Assembly: GCF_000478275.1 (NCBI RefSeq)
Contig: NZ_ASJB01000001.1
Coordinates: forward strand, 1 to 64,000
Direction of reading: 5' to 3'
Length of the DNA stretch: 64,000 bases
Source of the DNA: Amycolatopsis orientalis DSM 40040 = KCTC 9412
GTDB lineage: Bacteria; Actinomycetota; Actinomycetes; Mycobacteriales; Pseudonocardiaceae
Part shown: positions 33,733 through 43,017 of the stretch, piece after piece
Layout of the letters: each line of letters opens with the position of its first letter
Position numbering within the stretch: position 1 is the stretch's first letter
Program-made: the position numbers and the translations under genes
Notes under the pieces: generated by a model
Told to the model about the DNA's origin: nothing
The model's input: the letters and a program-made list of their open reading frames with translations, nothing else
Database searches by the model: none

Positions 33733-36700
33733 TCAAGGTAAATCCCAGTGCGGTGCACCGGCTTTCACCGCGATGGCCCGTGCACGCCGGTAATGCCCGG
33801 CGGCCGCGTCGGCGTGGCCGAGGGCGGTGGCGAGGTCACCGAGATACCGCGCGACCGGCCGGAGGGTGAGCATTCCGCTTCCCGCCCCGGCGATCTCGCC
33901 CTCGGCGGGCATGAGTTCGGCGTACAGCCGCTCCATCGCCGCCCGGTCGCCGTGTTCGATCGCGACGATGGCGTGCAGGCAGGTGCGGGCCTCGTACAGC
34001 AGATCGCGGGGCGAGTCCGGGATGGGAAGCACCGGACGGCACCAGCTTTCGTAGGCGCCGTAGCTCTTCACGTCCGTTTCGCGCGGCAAGCCGCGCTGGA
34101 GCCGGTCGCAGTGCAGGGCGAGGGCGAGGATCCCGTTGTCCACTCCGGACATCGACGTTCCGGCGAGTCCGGCCGCGGCGGCACGGTAGGCGGCTTCCCC
34201 GCCGGGTCCGGTCATCGCGGTCCGCATCGCGCGATACCACCGGGTGAAGACGCCGACGAGCGGAACGCCGTACCGCTCCCCGAGTTCGTCCGCCGACGCG
34301 ACATGCCGGTCCGCCGCCGCGAACTCCGCGAGCGCGCTGTTCGCCTGCATGAGCACGAGGTGTCCGAGCACCTCGAAGGTCACCAGCCGGTGCCGCGTGG
34401 CCAGGTCGAGGAGTTCCCCGCCGATCTCGGCCCGCCTCGGCGCGAGCCCCGCCCGGTCGAAGGAGTGCAGGAACCGGGCGTTGAGCGCGAACGCCAGCAG
34501 CGCCGGATCTCCGAGCCGTCGCGCGAGCGCCTCGGCCTCCTCGGCCGCCTCACGAGCCCGGTGCCCGCCCGCGTTCCGCAGTTCGACGGCGAGCGTCGCC
34601 AGCAGACGGCACCGCTCGGCCTCCCGTCCGGCGGGCAAGGCGGCGAGCGTCCGTTCGACGGCGGCCGCGAGGCGGGAAGCCAGCTCCGGGTCGTCGCTTT
34701 CGGTCCAGATCGCGGGAACGTCGAAGGCGCCGATCACCCGCGCGGTCAGCAGCGGATCGTTCAGCTTTTCCGCCAGTTCCAGCGCTTCGGCGCGATACCG
34801 CCGTGCCCGGCCGAGGTCACCGGACACGGCCGACGCCCGCGCGTTGCCCATGATCAGTTCGAGCCGCTTCTCCGTGCCGGAGGCGCCGGACCGGTCGTAC
34901 GCGGCGAGCGCGACGTCCCAGAGTCTCGCTGCTTCTGTTGGGGCGAAACGGCTTTCCGCCCGTTCGGCGGCAATGCGCGCGTAGCGTGCCGCGCGGTCGG
35001 CGAACTCCCCGGACAGCACGAAATGGTGCGCCAGGGCATCGACGTCGTCCGGGTGAAGGTTTTCCAGCGCTACGGCGACCTCACCGTGCTCGCGGGCGCG
35101 CCTCGAACGGGAAAGGTCGTGGTAGAGGGTGTCCCGCACGAGAGCGTGCGCGAACCGGAACCGGCGCGGCGCCGTCTCGGTCAGGAATCCGTGCCGGGCC
35201 GCGGTTTCGATCGCGTCGAGCGCGGTTTCCCCCACCAGGGCTTCGAGCAGGTCCAGCTCGACGTCCGTCCCGATCACCGCGGCCCGGAACAGCACGCTCC
35301 GGACGGTGTCCGGCAGCGCCCGCGTCCGATGCCGGACGACGTCGCGTACTCCCGGCGGGACGGCGTCCAGGGCGGCCGGTCCTTCGGCTGCCAGCAAACG
35401 AGCGAGTTCGCGGACGAAGAAGGCATTCCCGGCGGTACGCCGGTGGAGCACCGCGGCGGTCTCCGGGTCCACGTCCTGCCCGGTCGTGACGCGGACCAGG
35501 GCGGCGACCTCGGCCTCGGGCAGTCCTCCGAGGTAGATCCGCGCCGGCTCGTGGCGGGCGGCCCGGCCGAGGAACTCCGTCAGCCTCGCGGACGGGTCGG
35601 TGCCGCGGTAGGTGGCGACGATCAGAACCGGCTCGGTGAGCACCGCGGTCAGCAACGCCAGCGTTTCCTCACCCGCCCAGTGCAGGTCTTCGAGCACCAG
35701 CAGCAGCGGTGCGGCACCGGCCAGGTAGGACGCGACCGCGCGATGCCATCGCCAGCGCGCGGCCAGCGGATCTTCGGTCACCGGCCCGGCCTCCGGCGCC
35801 ACGCCGTATCCGGCGTCGGCGAGCGTGGCCAGGATCCGGGTCCAGGCGTAGGCGGGCGGCGCGCCCTCGTCGTCGGGGTCGCTCCCCCAGGCCGTGGTCC
35901 ACCCGCGCGCGGCGAGACGGGCGGAGAACGCCTCGGCGAGCGCGGTCTTCCCCACCCCGGCGTCGCCGGAGACGAGCACCAGCCGCGACCGTGCCGCCGC
36001 TTCTTCGAGCCCGGCCAGTTCCGCGTCGCGCCCGATCAGCGGCCGCTCGGGGATTTCGGGCACGGACGGCTGGAGCCGCGGTGCCTGCGCCAGGATGTCG
36101 GCCTCCAGTTCGCGCAGGCCCTCGCCCGGATCGATGCCCAGTTCGTCGGCGAGCAGTTCGCGCGCGGTGCGCAGGACGGCGAGCGCGTCACCTTGCCGTC
36201 CGGAACGATAGAGCGCCAGCGCCAGCAGCCGTGACCCGTTCTCCCGCAACGGATGTTCGCGCACCCGTGATTCCAGCTCCGGGATCACCTCGGCCGCCCG
36301 GCCAAGGGCGAGCAGCGCTTCGGCGCGCAGTTCCCTTGCCAGCAGCCGGAGTTCGGTCAGGCGGGAGACCTCGCCACGCGCCCAGCCCTCTTCGGCGAAC
36401 TCGGCGTACGCGGGCCCGCGCCACAACGCGAGCGCACCGTCCACTCGCGACAGTGCGTCGCCGGGGCGCCGGGTGCCGAGCAGTTCGCGGGCCTCGGTGA
36501 CGGCGGCCTCGAAGTCCCAGGCGTCGACGGAGTCCGCCCGCAGGGCATAACCGCGGGCGACCGTGACGAGCAGCCGCGCGGGTTCGCGAGGCGCGCGGTC
36601 CGGCTCCAGCGCACGGCGCAGCGCGCCGACGAAGGTCTGGACGGCCCCGACAGCGCCCTCGGGCGGACGCTCCCACAGGTCGTCGACCAGGCGTTCCACC

Positions 36701-36822
36701 GGTACGACCCGGCCGCGTGCGATCAGCAGCCTGGCCAGCACCGCCCGGTGCCGCGGCCCTTTGAGCGCGGCCTCGCCGCGCTCGTCCCCGGCCACGAGCG
36801 GACCGAGCACCCCGAACCGCAT
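33733..36822 (-). CDS. BTAD-AAA (AfsR/LuxR-LAL-like) transcriptional regulator
   Basis: 1029 residues from ATG 36822, preceded by AGGAGG; the GTG six bases earlier sits on top of that site. Order: OmpR-like HTH (about 3-95), BTAD (about 105-240), an AAA_16 ATPase with Walker A SGDAGVGKTALAEA near 290 and Walker B LLLVLEDLHWAGEE, then a long helical repeat region of roughly 550 residues. No C-terminal LuxR HTH is visible. It is a second large SARP-like regulator; the target is unknown. Divergent from the dehalogenase-like gene, which is the nearest candidate. Confidence 0.86.
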   Translation of the reverse strand: MRFGVLGPLVAGDERGEAALKGPRHRAVLARLLIARGRVVPVERLVDDLWERPPEGAVGAVQTFVGALRRALEPDRAPREPARLLVTVARGYALRADSVDAWDFEAAVTEARELLGTRRPGDALSRVDGALALWRGPAYAEFAEEGWARGEVSRLTELRLLARELRAEALLALGRAAEVIPELESRVREHPLRENGSRLLALALYRSGRQGDALAVLRTARELLADELGIDPGEGLRELEADILAQAPRLQPSVPEIPERPLIGRDAELAGLEEAAARSRLVLVSGDAGVGKTALAEAFSARLAARGWTTAWGSDPDDEGAPPAYAWTRILATLADAGYGVAPEAGPVTEDPLAARWRWHRAVASYLAGAAPLLLVLEDLHWAGEETLALLTAVLTEPVLIVATYRGTDPSARLTEFLGRAARHEPARIYLGGLPEAEVAALVRVTTGQDVDPETAAVLHRRTAGNAFFVRELARLLAAEGPAALDAVPPGVRDVVRHRTRALPDTVRSVLFRAAVIGTDVELDLLEALVGETALDAIETAARHGFLTETAPRRFRFAHALVRDTLYHDLSRSRRAREHGEVAVALENLHPDDVDALAHHFVLSGEFADRAARYARIAAERAESRFAPTEAARLWDVALAAYDRSGASGTEKRLELIMGNARASAVSGDLGRARRYRAEALELAEKLNDPLLTARVIGAFDVPAIWTESDDPELASRLAAAVERTLAALPAGREAERCRLLATLAVELRNAGGHRAREAAEEAEALARRLGDPALLAFALNARFLHSFDRAGLAPRRAEIGGELLDLATRHRLVTFEVLGHLVLMQANSALAEFAAADRHVASADELGERYGVPLVGVFTRWYRAMRTAMTGPGGEAAYRAAAAGLAGTSMSGVDNGILALALHCDRLQRGLPRETDVKSYGAYESWCRPVLPIPDSPRDLLYEARTCLHAIVAIEHGDRAAMERLYAELMPAEGEIAGAGSGMLTLRPVARYLGDLATALGHADAAAGHYRRARAIAVKAGAPHWDLP

Positions 36823-36943
36823 CACCACCTCCTGATCTCACTGACGGTGATCATCGTGCCCCGGCCGCTCGGTCGGCGCTGACCGGGTGCTGATTCGGGC
36901 CGGGGACGCTGGCGATCACCCAGCAACGACCAGAAAGGCGATC

Positions 36944-37813
36944 ATGCGCATCACCGGATTCGACTACCAGCGGGTGCCCGTCGCGGACGGCGTGGCCCTC
37001 AACGTCGCCGTCGCCGGGACCGGCAGCCCCGTCGTGCTGCTCCACGGTTTCCCCGAGACCCATCTCATGTGGCGGCACGTCGCGGCGGATCTGGCGGCGG
37101 ACCACACCGTTCTCTGCCCTGACCTGCGAGGATACGGCGAGAGCGACAAACCGGCCGACACCGGCGAGACCTACTCGAAGCGCACGATGGCGGCCGACGT
37201 CGTCGCCGTCGCGCAGGCTTTCGGCCATGACCGGTTCGCCCTCGCCGGGCACGACCGGGGCGCGCTCGTGGCCCTGCGGGCGGGACTCGACCACGCGGAG
37301 AAGGTGAGCCACCTCGCGATCCTCGACGTCCTGCCGACGCTCGACATGTGGGACGTGCTGCACGGCACCAGCGCCGCCGTCGGCTTCCACCTCTACCTGA
37401 TGGCGCAGCCGCCCGGCCTGCCGGAACAGCTGATCGGCGCCGCGCCCGACGCGTTCTTCGGGCACTTCCTCGACGCGTGGACTCGGCGCGGCGACGCGAT
37501 CCCCGCCGACGTCCGGGCCGCCTACCTGGAGGCCTCGCGGAACGCGGTGACCTCGATCGTCGCCGACTACCGCGCGTCGGCGGGCATCGACGTCGAACAC
37601 GACACGGCCGACCGGGAGGCGGGCAACCGGCTCGCCATGCCGCTCACCGTTCTCCAGCAGGATTGGGGTGCCGCCCTCGGCTACGACGCCGTCGCGCTCT
37701 GGCGGGCGTGGGCCGAGGATCTGGACCACCGGACGGTCACCTCGGGCCACTTCATGGCCGAGGAATCGCCGTCGGAGGTGGTGAAGGCGCTGCGAGAGCT
37801 GTTGGCTCGCTAG
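36944..37813 (+). CDS. Alpha/beta hydrolase, haloacetate dehalogenase-like
   Basis: 289 residues from ATG 36944 (AGAAAGG upstream). Motifs HGFPETHLMW, PDLRGYGESDKP and AGHDRGALVALRAGLDH place the nucleophile as Asp (GHDRG), as in haloalkane/fluoroacetate dehalogenases and epoxide hydrolases. The downstream GFHLYLMAQPPGLPE resembles the fluoroacetate dehalogenase segment but appears to lack the second halide-contacting Trp (comparison from memory). Hydrolysis of a small halo-acid or epoxide is likely; the true substrate is open. A strong hairpin terminates it. Confidence 0.8.
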   Translation: MRITGFDYQRVPVADGVALNVAVAGTGSPVVLLHGFPETHLMWRHVAADLAADHTVLCPDLRGYGESDKPADTGETYSKRTMAADVVAVAQAFGHDRFALAGHDRGALVALRAGLDHAEKVSHLAILDVLPTLDMWDVLHGTSAAVGFHLYLMAQPPGLPEQLIGAAPDAFFGHFLDAWTRRGDAIPADVRAAYLEASRNAVTSIVADYRASAGIDVEHDTADREAGNRLAMPLTVLQQDWGAALGYDAVALWRAWAEDLDHRTVTSGHFMAEESPSEVVKALRELLAR

Positions 37814-37819
37814 ACCTTC

Positions 37820-37849
37820 TCGCACGCCGTCCCGGCCGGGACGGCGTGC
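37820..37849 (+). terminator. Terminator hairpin after hydrolase
   Basis: Perfect 15-bp arms with no loop bases (CGCACGCCGTCCCGG then its complement) begin seven bases after the hydrolase stop. In practice a four-base CGGC-type loop would form. Confidence 0.75.
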
Positions 37850-37980
37850 GAAACACCTCCATCGGGCTGGGCCGAACGGCATAACCCGTACCGCCACCCG
37901 CCCCAATCCGACAGGCTTTCATGTTTAACCCCTCGCCTGCGGGGTATCGGTTCTGCGCACGACCGACGAGGGGCCCCGAC

Positions 37981-38478
37981 ATGACACCCAGTCCCAGACG
38001 CGCGCACACCGTCGCCCGCGATCTTCTTTCACTCACCAGATCGGGCGAGGCCGACCGCCTCGCCACCGCACTGGTGTCCATCGCCTCATCCACCCGCAAA
38101 GGACCGGCGCTCGGCGAAGTCGTCGGGCGGCTGGTCGACACCTTCTCCTTGGCCGCCAAGGACCGCCGCCGTTCGCTGCGGATCCGTGAACCGTTCACCC
38201 TGCGCCTGCGCGATCCGGCGGGGATGACCGTCCGGCCCGACAAACTCGATCCGGGGGTGGCGGCGATCGTCCGCGCCATCGCCGCCAGTGTCCGCGACGA
38301 CCGGGACACCTGCGCCGACCAGATCGGCGCTGCCTGCGAGAACGCCGACCTCGACCAGCGGATCCGGGTGCTCGCGCATTGCCTTGTCTGGACGTCGGAT
38401 CTGCTCAGCACCGACACCACCGCCTATCCGCCGGTCCTGTCCTGCCTCAAGGGGTCGCAGCCCCATCGTCCACAGTAG
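37981..38478 (+). CDS. Hypothetical protein upstream of sigma factor
   Basis: 165 residues from ATG 37981 (GAGGGG upstream; an in-frame ATG at 37921 is less well placed). Predicted mostly helical, basic and soluble, with three Cys in the C-terminal half (TCADQIGAACENA, AHCLVW). I recognise no family. It sits 144 bases before the SigD/ShbA-type sigma gene on the same strand, so it may share control with it, but there is no overlap or coupling. Confidence 0.6.
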   Translation: MTPSPRRAHTVARDLLSLTRSGEADRLATALVSIASSTRKGPALGEVVGRLVDTFSLAAKDRRRSLRIREPFTLRLRDPAGMTVRPDKLDPGVAAIVRAIAASVRDDRDTCADQIGAACENADLDQRIRVLAHCLVWTSDLLSTDTTAYPPVLSCLKGSQPHRPQ

Positions 38479-38622
38479 ACATTGCGCGGTTCGGATGACT
38501 TCGCGGCCGACGGGTGGACATCCCTTGCGCGGCACGGCAGGGTGGACAACCGCGCACGAAGTCCCAGCCCCCGATGACGGGCGCGTTTTCCCGGCCACTT
38601 CCCCTGGACCTGGAGCGCAGAC

Positions 38623-39312
38623 TTGGACGAGGTAGCGCCATCGACGGTACCCGCGGACTCCCGTGCCGCCGCGACGGCCGGACGGTTGCCCAACCCGGAC
38701 AGCAGGCTGGTCCGCGCCGCCGTCGCGGGTGATCCCGACGCGGTCCGGGAACTGGCCGCTTTCCTTTCCCCGCACGTGTTCCGTTACTGCGCCGGCAGGC
38801 TCGGGACCACCGGATCGGGTGCTTGCGACGCCCAGGACTGCGCGCAGGAGGTGCTGCAGGCGGTCCTGATCGCGCTGCCCCGCTACCGGTACCGCCCGGA
38901 CCGGTTCCTCGCGTTCGTCTTCGGGATCGCCGGGCACAAGGTGGCCGACCTCTACCGGCGCCGTTCCCGCGAACCGGTCGCCTCGGTCCCGGAGATCGGT
39001 GACGGCATGGCCCGATGGGCCCGGCGCGACCCCGACGAGATCGAACGGCTGGAGCACCGCATGCAGGCCGGGGTCCTGCTGGCCAGGCTGCCGATGCCGC
39101 ACCGGCAGGTGCTCGCCCTCCGGTTCGTGTTCGGCCTTTCGGCCGAGGAGACGGCCGAACGGCTCGGCCTGCCGAGCGCGGGCGCGGTCCGCACGGCCCA
39201 GTTCCGGGCGCTCGCCCGGCTGCGTGTCCTGCTCACCGAGCGGAATGCCCGTTACGCGGCCGATGTCCCGAACCTCGAACCGGCCGCCGCACCGGAACTC
39301 GTCCCGGTATAG
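38623..39312 (+). CDS. SigD/ShbA-type sigma-70 factor
   Basis: 229 residues. Region 2 (LSPHVFRYCAGRLGTTGSGACDAQDCAQEVLQAVLIALPRYRYRPDRFLAFVFGIAGHKVADLYRR) and region 4 (LPMPHRQVLALRFVFGLSAEETAERLGLPSAGAVRTAQFRALARL) closely resemble mycobacterial SigD and Streptomyces ShbA (compared from memory), which controls transcription of the principal sigma gene in Streptomyces. TTG start at 38623 with a GGAG site; no ATG is available in range. No anti-sigma gene lies next to it; the following gene is a secreted wall protein that may be a target. Confidence 0.88.
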   Translation: MDEVAPSTVPADSRAAATAGRLPNPDSRLVRAAVAGDPDAVRELAAFLSPHVFRYCAGRLGTTGSGACDAQDCAQEVLQAVLIALPRYRYRPDRFLAFVFGIAGHKVADLYRRRSREPVASVPEIGDGMARWARRDPDEIERLEHRMQAGVLLARLPMPHRQVLALRFVFGLSAEETAERLGLPSAGAVRTAQFRALARLRVLLTERNARYAADVPNLEPAAAPELVPV

Positions 39313-39407
39313 AACCGTCCACTTCGGACCTTCGAACACTTGTACGTCGCTTGTACGAGCGTCCTTCATCCTGTCCGCACATCTGGGGTAACCACTGGAG
39401 GACAGAG

Positions 39408-40178
39408 ATGAAGATCCGATCGAGGATCGCCAGGGGCGCCATGGCCACGTTCGCGCTGGCCGGGGCGATCATGCTCGGCGGCGCGGGCGAGGCGCTGGCG
39501 GCGACGGGCACGGTGAACACCGACTCCGGGGTGGCGGTGACCGTCCGGTCGAGCCCGAGCACCGGCGCGAGTTCGGTCGGCACGGTCGCGAGCGGCACCG
39601 CCGTCACGATCGACTGCCAGACGAACGGTTCGACGGTGACCGGGAAGTACGGCACCACCGACATCTGGGACTACGTGCCGTCCAAGGGCGGCTACATCAG
39701 CGACGCCTACGTCTACACCGGCTCGGACGGCCGGGTCGCCCCGGACTGCGCCGGCACCACCCTCTCCTGCTCCACCGCCGGCACCGGCAACCCGAGGACC
39801 TGCGCCGAAGCCGTCGCGTGGGCGAAGGCGCACGTGCACACCAACAACGATCCCGACTACTACCGCTGGTGCGACCGGATCAACTCGTGGGCCTACGGCT
39901 GGTCCGCGAGCGGTTCGGAGACGGCCTACGTCCACTGGACCCAGCTCCCGGGTTCGTACAAGCACCCGGGTGACACCCAGGTCCCCGCGGGCGGGCTCGC
40001 CTTCTTCAGCAACGGCGGCACCGGGCACACGATGATCTCCATCGGTGGCGGCAAGTTCCTGTCGAACGACATCCACGGCCCCGGCAGCTTCACCGAGACC
40101 ACGATCTCGGAGATCAAGACCGCGTGGAACTACACCTATCTCGGCTGGTCGCAGCCGTGGTTCAAGATCAACCACTGA
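39408..40178 (+). CDS. Secreted SH3-domain C40/CHAP-like cell-wall protein
   Basis: 256 residues. Signal peptide of about 32 residues (MATFALAGAIMLGG...ALAA). SH3b domain about 35-105 (VTVRSSPSTGASSVGTVASGTAVTIDCQ), then a C-terminal domain with YRWCDRINSW (Cys about 154) and GHTMISIGGGKFLSND (His about 206), the Cys-His arrangement of NlpC/P60 or CHAP amidases that cut peptidoglycan stem peptides. ATG 39408 follows GGAGGACAGAG. The last 11 bases overlap the 3' end of the convergent gene. Confidence 0.82.
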   Translation: MKIRSRIARGAMATFALAGAIMLGGAGEALAATGTVNTDSGVAVTVRSSPSTGASSVGTVASGTAVTIDCQTNGSTVTGKYGTTDIWDYVPSKGGYISDAYVYTGSDGRVAPDCAGTTLSCSTAGTGNPRTCAEAVAWAKAHVHTNNDPDYYRWCDRINSWAYGWSASGSETAYVHWTQLPGSYKHPGDTQVPAGGLAFFSNGGTGHTMISIGGGKFLSNDIHGPGSFTETTISEIKTAWNYTYLGWSQPWFKINH

Positions 40179-40689
40179 TCGCACGGGTGGCCTCGAAACG
40201 CTGCCGGACGAAGGGGTCCCCGTCCGGCAGCGTTTCTTCCGCCCGCCAGGCGAAACTCTGGGCGGTCAGCTCCGAAAAGATCCACCGGCGCCGGACGCCG
40301 TCGGTGTCGGCCTCGATCTCGAAGCCGTCCTCGGTCGGCTTCCCGACGAACGGGATCACCCAGCCGTTGCCCGGCCCGAGCCAGGTCGACCGGAACGCGT
40401 CGATCTTCTCGTCGTAGAAGCGCAGGCTCATCCCCCATTCGCCGTCGGCCCCACCGACCCGGCTCGCCCGCGCCGGGCTGATCCACACGTCGGTCACCGC
40501 GCGGCCGTCCAGCGCCCAGCCGAAATGCCATTCCCCGTCGACGGTCCGGACGCTCCCGTCCTCGCCGTGGTTGTGCACCACGAGGTCCCAGCTGCCGATC
40601 AGCGGCGCGAACACGCCGAGCCGCGCGGCGAGTTCGGGGCGCGGCTCGGCCGCGGTGAAGAGGGTGGCGATCCGTTCGGTGACGTCCAT
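40168..40689 (-). CDS. DUF1579-like hypothetical protein
   Basis: 173 residues. The sequence reads as a lipocalin-like beta-barrel: LIGSWDLVVHNHGEDG, then WHFGWALDGRAVTDVWISP, and RRWIFSELTAQSFAWRAEE, the pattern of DUF1579-type proteins of unknown function. No signal peptide. Divergent from a marR gene, with a clean operator in the 37-base gap, so it is probably under MarR control and its product may handle or sense the same ligand. Confidence 0.72.
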   Translation of the reverse strand: MDVTERIATLFTAAEPRPELAARLGVFAPLIGSWDLVVHNHGEDGSVRTVDGEWHFGWALDGRAVTDVWISPARASRVGGADGEWGMSLRFYDEKIDAFRSTWLGPGNGWVIPFVGKPTEDGFEIEADTDGVRRRWIFSELTAQSFAWRAEETLPDGDPFVRQRFEATRAISG

Positions 40690-40706
40690 GCGGCCAGGAT
40701 GACTAT

Positions 40707-40724
40707 TTGACAGTATGCTGTCAA
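40707..40724. promoter_or_regulatory. MarR operator TTGACAG-N4-CTGTCAA
   Basis: Perfect 7-bp dyad in the 37-base gap between the divergent DUF1579-like and marR genes, two bases before the marR ATG. The left arm contains TTGACA, which could itself be a -35 box, so bound MarR would block transcription directly. Confidence 0.82.
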
Positions 40725-40726
40725 CT

Positions 40727-41164
40727 ATGACTGATCTCGTGCGCGACTACCGGCTGCTGATCGCCGACGTCTACGAACTGGCGGGACTGAGCCGCCGGAT
40801 CAGCGAGCGGGAAGCCGCCGGACAGGGCACGACGGTGGCCCGCTGGCACGTGCTGAGCGCGGTGTCGGACGAACCCCTCGCCGTCCCCGCCATCGCCCGC
40901 CGCCTCGGCCAGGTCCGCCAGGCCGTCCAGCGCGTCGTGGACGACCTCACCGAAGCGGGCCAGTTGCGGGCGGAGCCCAATCCCGCGCATCGCCGCTCAC
41001 TCCTGTACGCCCTCACCCCCGAGGGCGCGCGGCTGCTGGAACGGCTGTGGGACGCGAGCGAATCGCCCCGGCTCGGGATGCTCGATGACAGCGGTGTCAG
41101 CGCCGCGGACCTGCGGCAAGCCCGCGACACGCTGCGCCGATTGACAACCGCGCTCAGCACCTGA
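40727..41164 (+). CDS. MarR family transcriptional regulator
   Basis: 145 residues from ATG 40727. Winged HTH with TTVARWHVLSAVSDEPLAVPAIARRLGQVRQAVQRVVDDLTEAGQL and wing NPAHRRSLLYALTPEGARLL, typical MarR. It is expected to bind the TTGACAG dyad overlapping its own promoter and to control the divergent gene. Ligand unknown. Confidence 0.92.
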   Translation: MTDLVRDYRLLIADVYELAGLSRRISEREAAGQGTTVARWHVLSAVSDEPLAVPAIARRLGQVRQAVQRVVDDLTEAGQLRAEPNPAHRRSLLYALTPEGARLLERLWDASESPRLGMLDDSGVSAADLRQARDTLRRLTTALST

Positions 41165-41224
41165 AACCGCCCTTTCGTCGCATCGTGATAAAAAGTGGCC
41201 GCGCGAGCGGGTTAGAGTTGACGG

Positions 41225-42403
41225 ATGAGCACTGAGGCTCCCGCTACTCCCGCACCCCGGGAGCAGCGCGAGCTCATGCAGGCGATGCTCACCCGGCTGC
41301 CCGAGTTCAGCGACCGCCTCGCCCGGCTGCTCAGCGACGAGGACGAGTTCTACCACCAGGTGGACACCACCGCGCCGGACGAACTGCGCAAGGTCTGCCG
41401 GGCGAATCTCGAACGGGCGCTGACCGCCCTCGTCGAGGGCCGGGGACTTCCGCTCGACGCGGCCCGCAAGACCGGACTGGCGCAGGCCCGGCAGGGCATC
41501 CCGCTGCCGTCCGTGCTCCGCGCGTTCCGGATCGGCGGGATCTTCGTCTACGAACGCCTGCTGGAACTGGCGGGCCCCGGGTTCATCAACCCCGCGCGCA
41601 CGGTGGAGATCAATTCCAACGTGTGGAAGACCATCGATCTCTACTCCGACGCGCTGACCACCGCGTACAGCGAGGTCGCCGCCGAACTCTCGCACGAAGA
41701 ACTCGCCCTGCTCGACGGCCTGCTGCAAGGCCGGTTCGCCACCCAGGCGGAACTGGAGAACGCGGCCAGGGAACTCGATCTCCCGGCGGCGGGCACCTTC
41801 GTCGCCGTCGTGACCGAAGCCGTCGAACAGAAGGAGCGGCCCGGTGTCGAGGCACTGTTGCGGGCACGGCGCTGGAAGTCGGTCTGGCGGCCGGGTGCCG
41901 AGACCGGGCTGGTCGTGATCGACCGGGTCGAAGACGTCCGGCGGCTGCGCGACGTACTGGGCACCCTGCCGCTCGCGGTGGGGATGAGCAGGCCGTTCAA
42001 CGGATTCCTGGAGGCCCCGGACGCGGTCCACCGGGCCCGGATCGCCCGCCGGTCACTGGTGGCGGGCGCCGCCGGCGTGGCCGTCTTCGGCGACTCCCCC
42101 GTCACGACGCTGGTCGCGAGCGCGCCGGCGATGTCGCGGGACGTCGTCCGCTCCGTGCTCACCGGGATCCTGGTGCTGCCCAAGGCCGAACGGGATGTCC
42201 TGCTCGACACGCTGATCGCGTGGTTCGCCGGGCACGGCTCGGCGAAGGAGGCCGCGGACCGGCTGATCGTCCACCCGAACACGGTCCGGTACCGGCTGCG
42301 CCGGGTACAGGAACTCACCAGGCGCGATCTGTCCGACCCGGTCGACGTCGGCGAACTCTACGTCGCGCTCGAAGCGGTCCGGCTCGCCGACGACGCGGGT
42401 TAG
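41225..42403 (+). CDS. PucR/CdaR family transcriptional regulator
   Basis: 392 residues. An N-terminal RsbRD-like helical domain (about 15-175) is followed by a GGDEF-like degenerate middle and the C-terminal PucR HTH (GSAKEAADRLIVHPNTVRYRLRRVQELTRRDL, about 340-370). Many actinobacterial homologues stand alone and act as global or local regulators. No adjacent purine or polyamine genes suggest a target. Its stop overlaps the convergent small gene by four bases. Confidence 0.88.
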   Translation: MSTEAPATPAPREQRELMQAMLTRLPEFSDRLARLLSDEDEFYHQVDTTAPDELRKVCRANLERALTALVEGRGLPLDAARKTGLAQARQGIPLPSVLRAFRIGGIFVYERLLELAGPGFINPARTVEINSNVWKTIDLYSDALTTAYSEVAAELSHEELALLDGLLQGRFATQAELENAARELDLPAAGTFVAVVTEAVEQKERPGVEALLRARRWKSVWRPGAETGLVVIDRVEDVRRLRDVLGTLPLAVGMSRPFNGFLEAPDAVHRARIARRSLVAGAAGVAVFGDSPVTTLVASAPAMSRDVVRSVLTGILVLPKAERDVLLDTLIAWFAGHGSAKEAADRLIVHPNTVRYRLRRVQELTRRDLSDPVDVGELYVALEAVRLADDAG

Positions 42404-42780
42404 GACCTTTCCGGCGCCATGTCGGCGTCGATGATCCTCGCGAGGTCGAGCAACGTGTGCCCGAGACCGGGCCGCGCGGTGAGCCGCACGGCGAGTGTGC
42501 GGCCGCGAGTGGTGGTGGCGACCGGCAAGGTCACCTCGGGGTTGGCGGATCTTGTCCACTGTGGACGACGTCCCGCCGCGGACAGGACGATGTCCGGATG
42601 CGGGGACCGCCGTCCGGGACGCCATCGTGATCTCCTGGCGTCGAGGTCGCGGATCACGTTGCCGTGCAACGAAAGCAGCGCGGCGACATCCGCGACCGCG
42701 TCGCGGAGTTCGAGGTCGGTGATGGAGTCCGAGTACGCACCGATGTCCAGGGCGCGGGGTTCGATCGGGTCCTGCGGCAC
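42400..42780 (-). CDS. Hypothetical protein
   Basis: 126 residues from GTG 42780, chosen because AAAGGA lies five bases upstream; the frame is open to 42846. Not recognised. The N-terminal half is acidic and helical (SITDLELRDAVADVAALLSLHGNVIRDLDARR), the middle is Arg/Pro-rich, and it ends in another helix. No export signal. Moderate support only: a good ribosome site and normal codon bias. Confidence 0.55.
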   Translation of the reverse strand: MPQDPIEPRALDIGAYSDSITDLELRDAVADVAALLSLHGNVIRDLDARRSRWRPGRRSPHPDIVLSAAGRRPQWTRSANPEVTLPVATTTRGRTLAVRLTARPGLGHTLLDLARIIDADMAPERS

Positions 42781-42968
42781 AGAATTCCTTTCCACCCGGC
42801 GGAAGTCGTCCGATGGTGGTCCCGCTCCCGTTGTTCCCGGGAACAAACATGTTTGGCTGCCTGCGCCGAATGGCGGCGCGCGTACCGCCTTCCGGTCGCA
42901 CGGCGTACCTATGACCGTCGGTCACACCTTTGACGCTGACCGGCCCGCACGCCAGTATCTGGCGACTG

Positions 42969-42984
42969 ATTACCGATGGGTAAT
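42969..42984. promoter_or_regulatory. ATTAC-N6-GTAAT dyad upstream of DUF3068 gene
   Basis: Perfect 5-bp half sites (ATTAC, GTAAT) around CGATGG, 34 bases before the TTG start. First of five related dyads placed at the promoters of the 43-55.4 kb envelope block. Confidence 0.6.
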
Positions 42985-43017
42985 GTGGATGTTCCCGTGG
43001 TTCCACCAGGAGGACCG

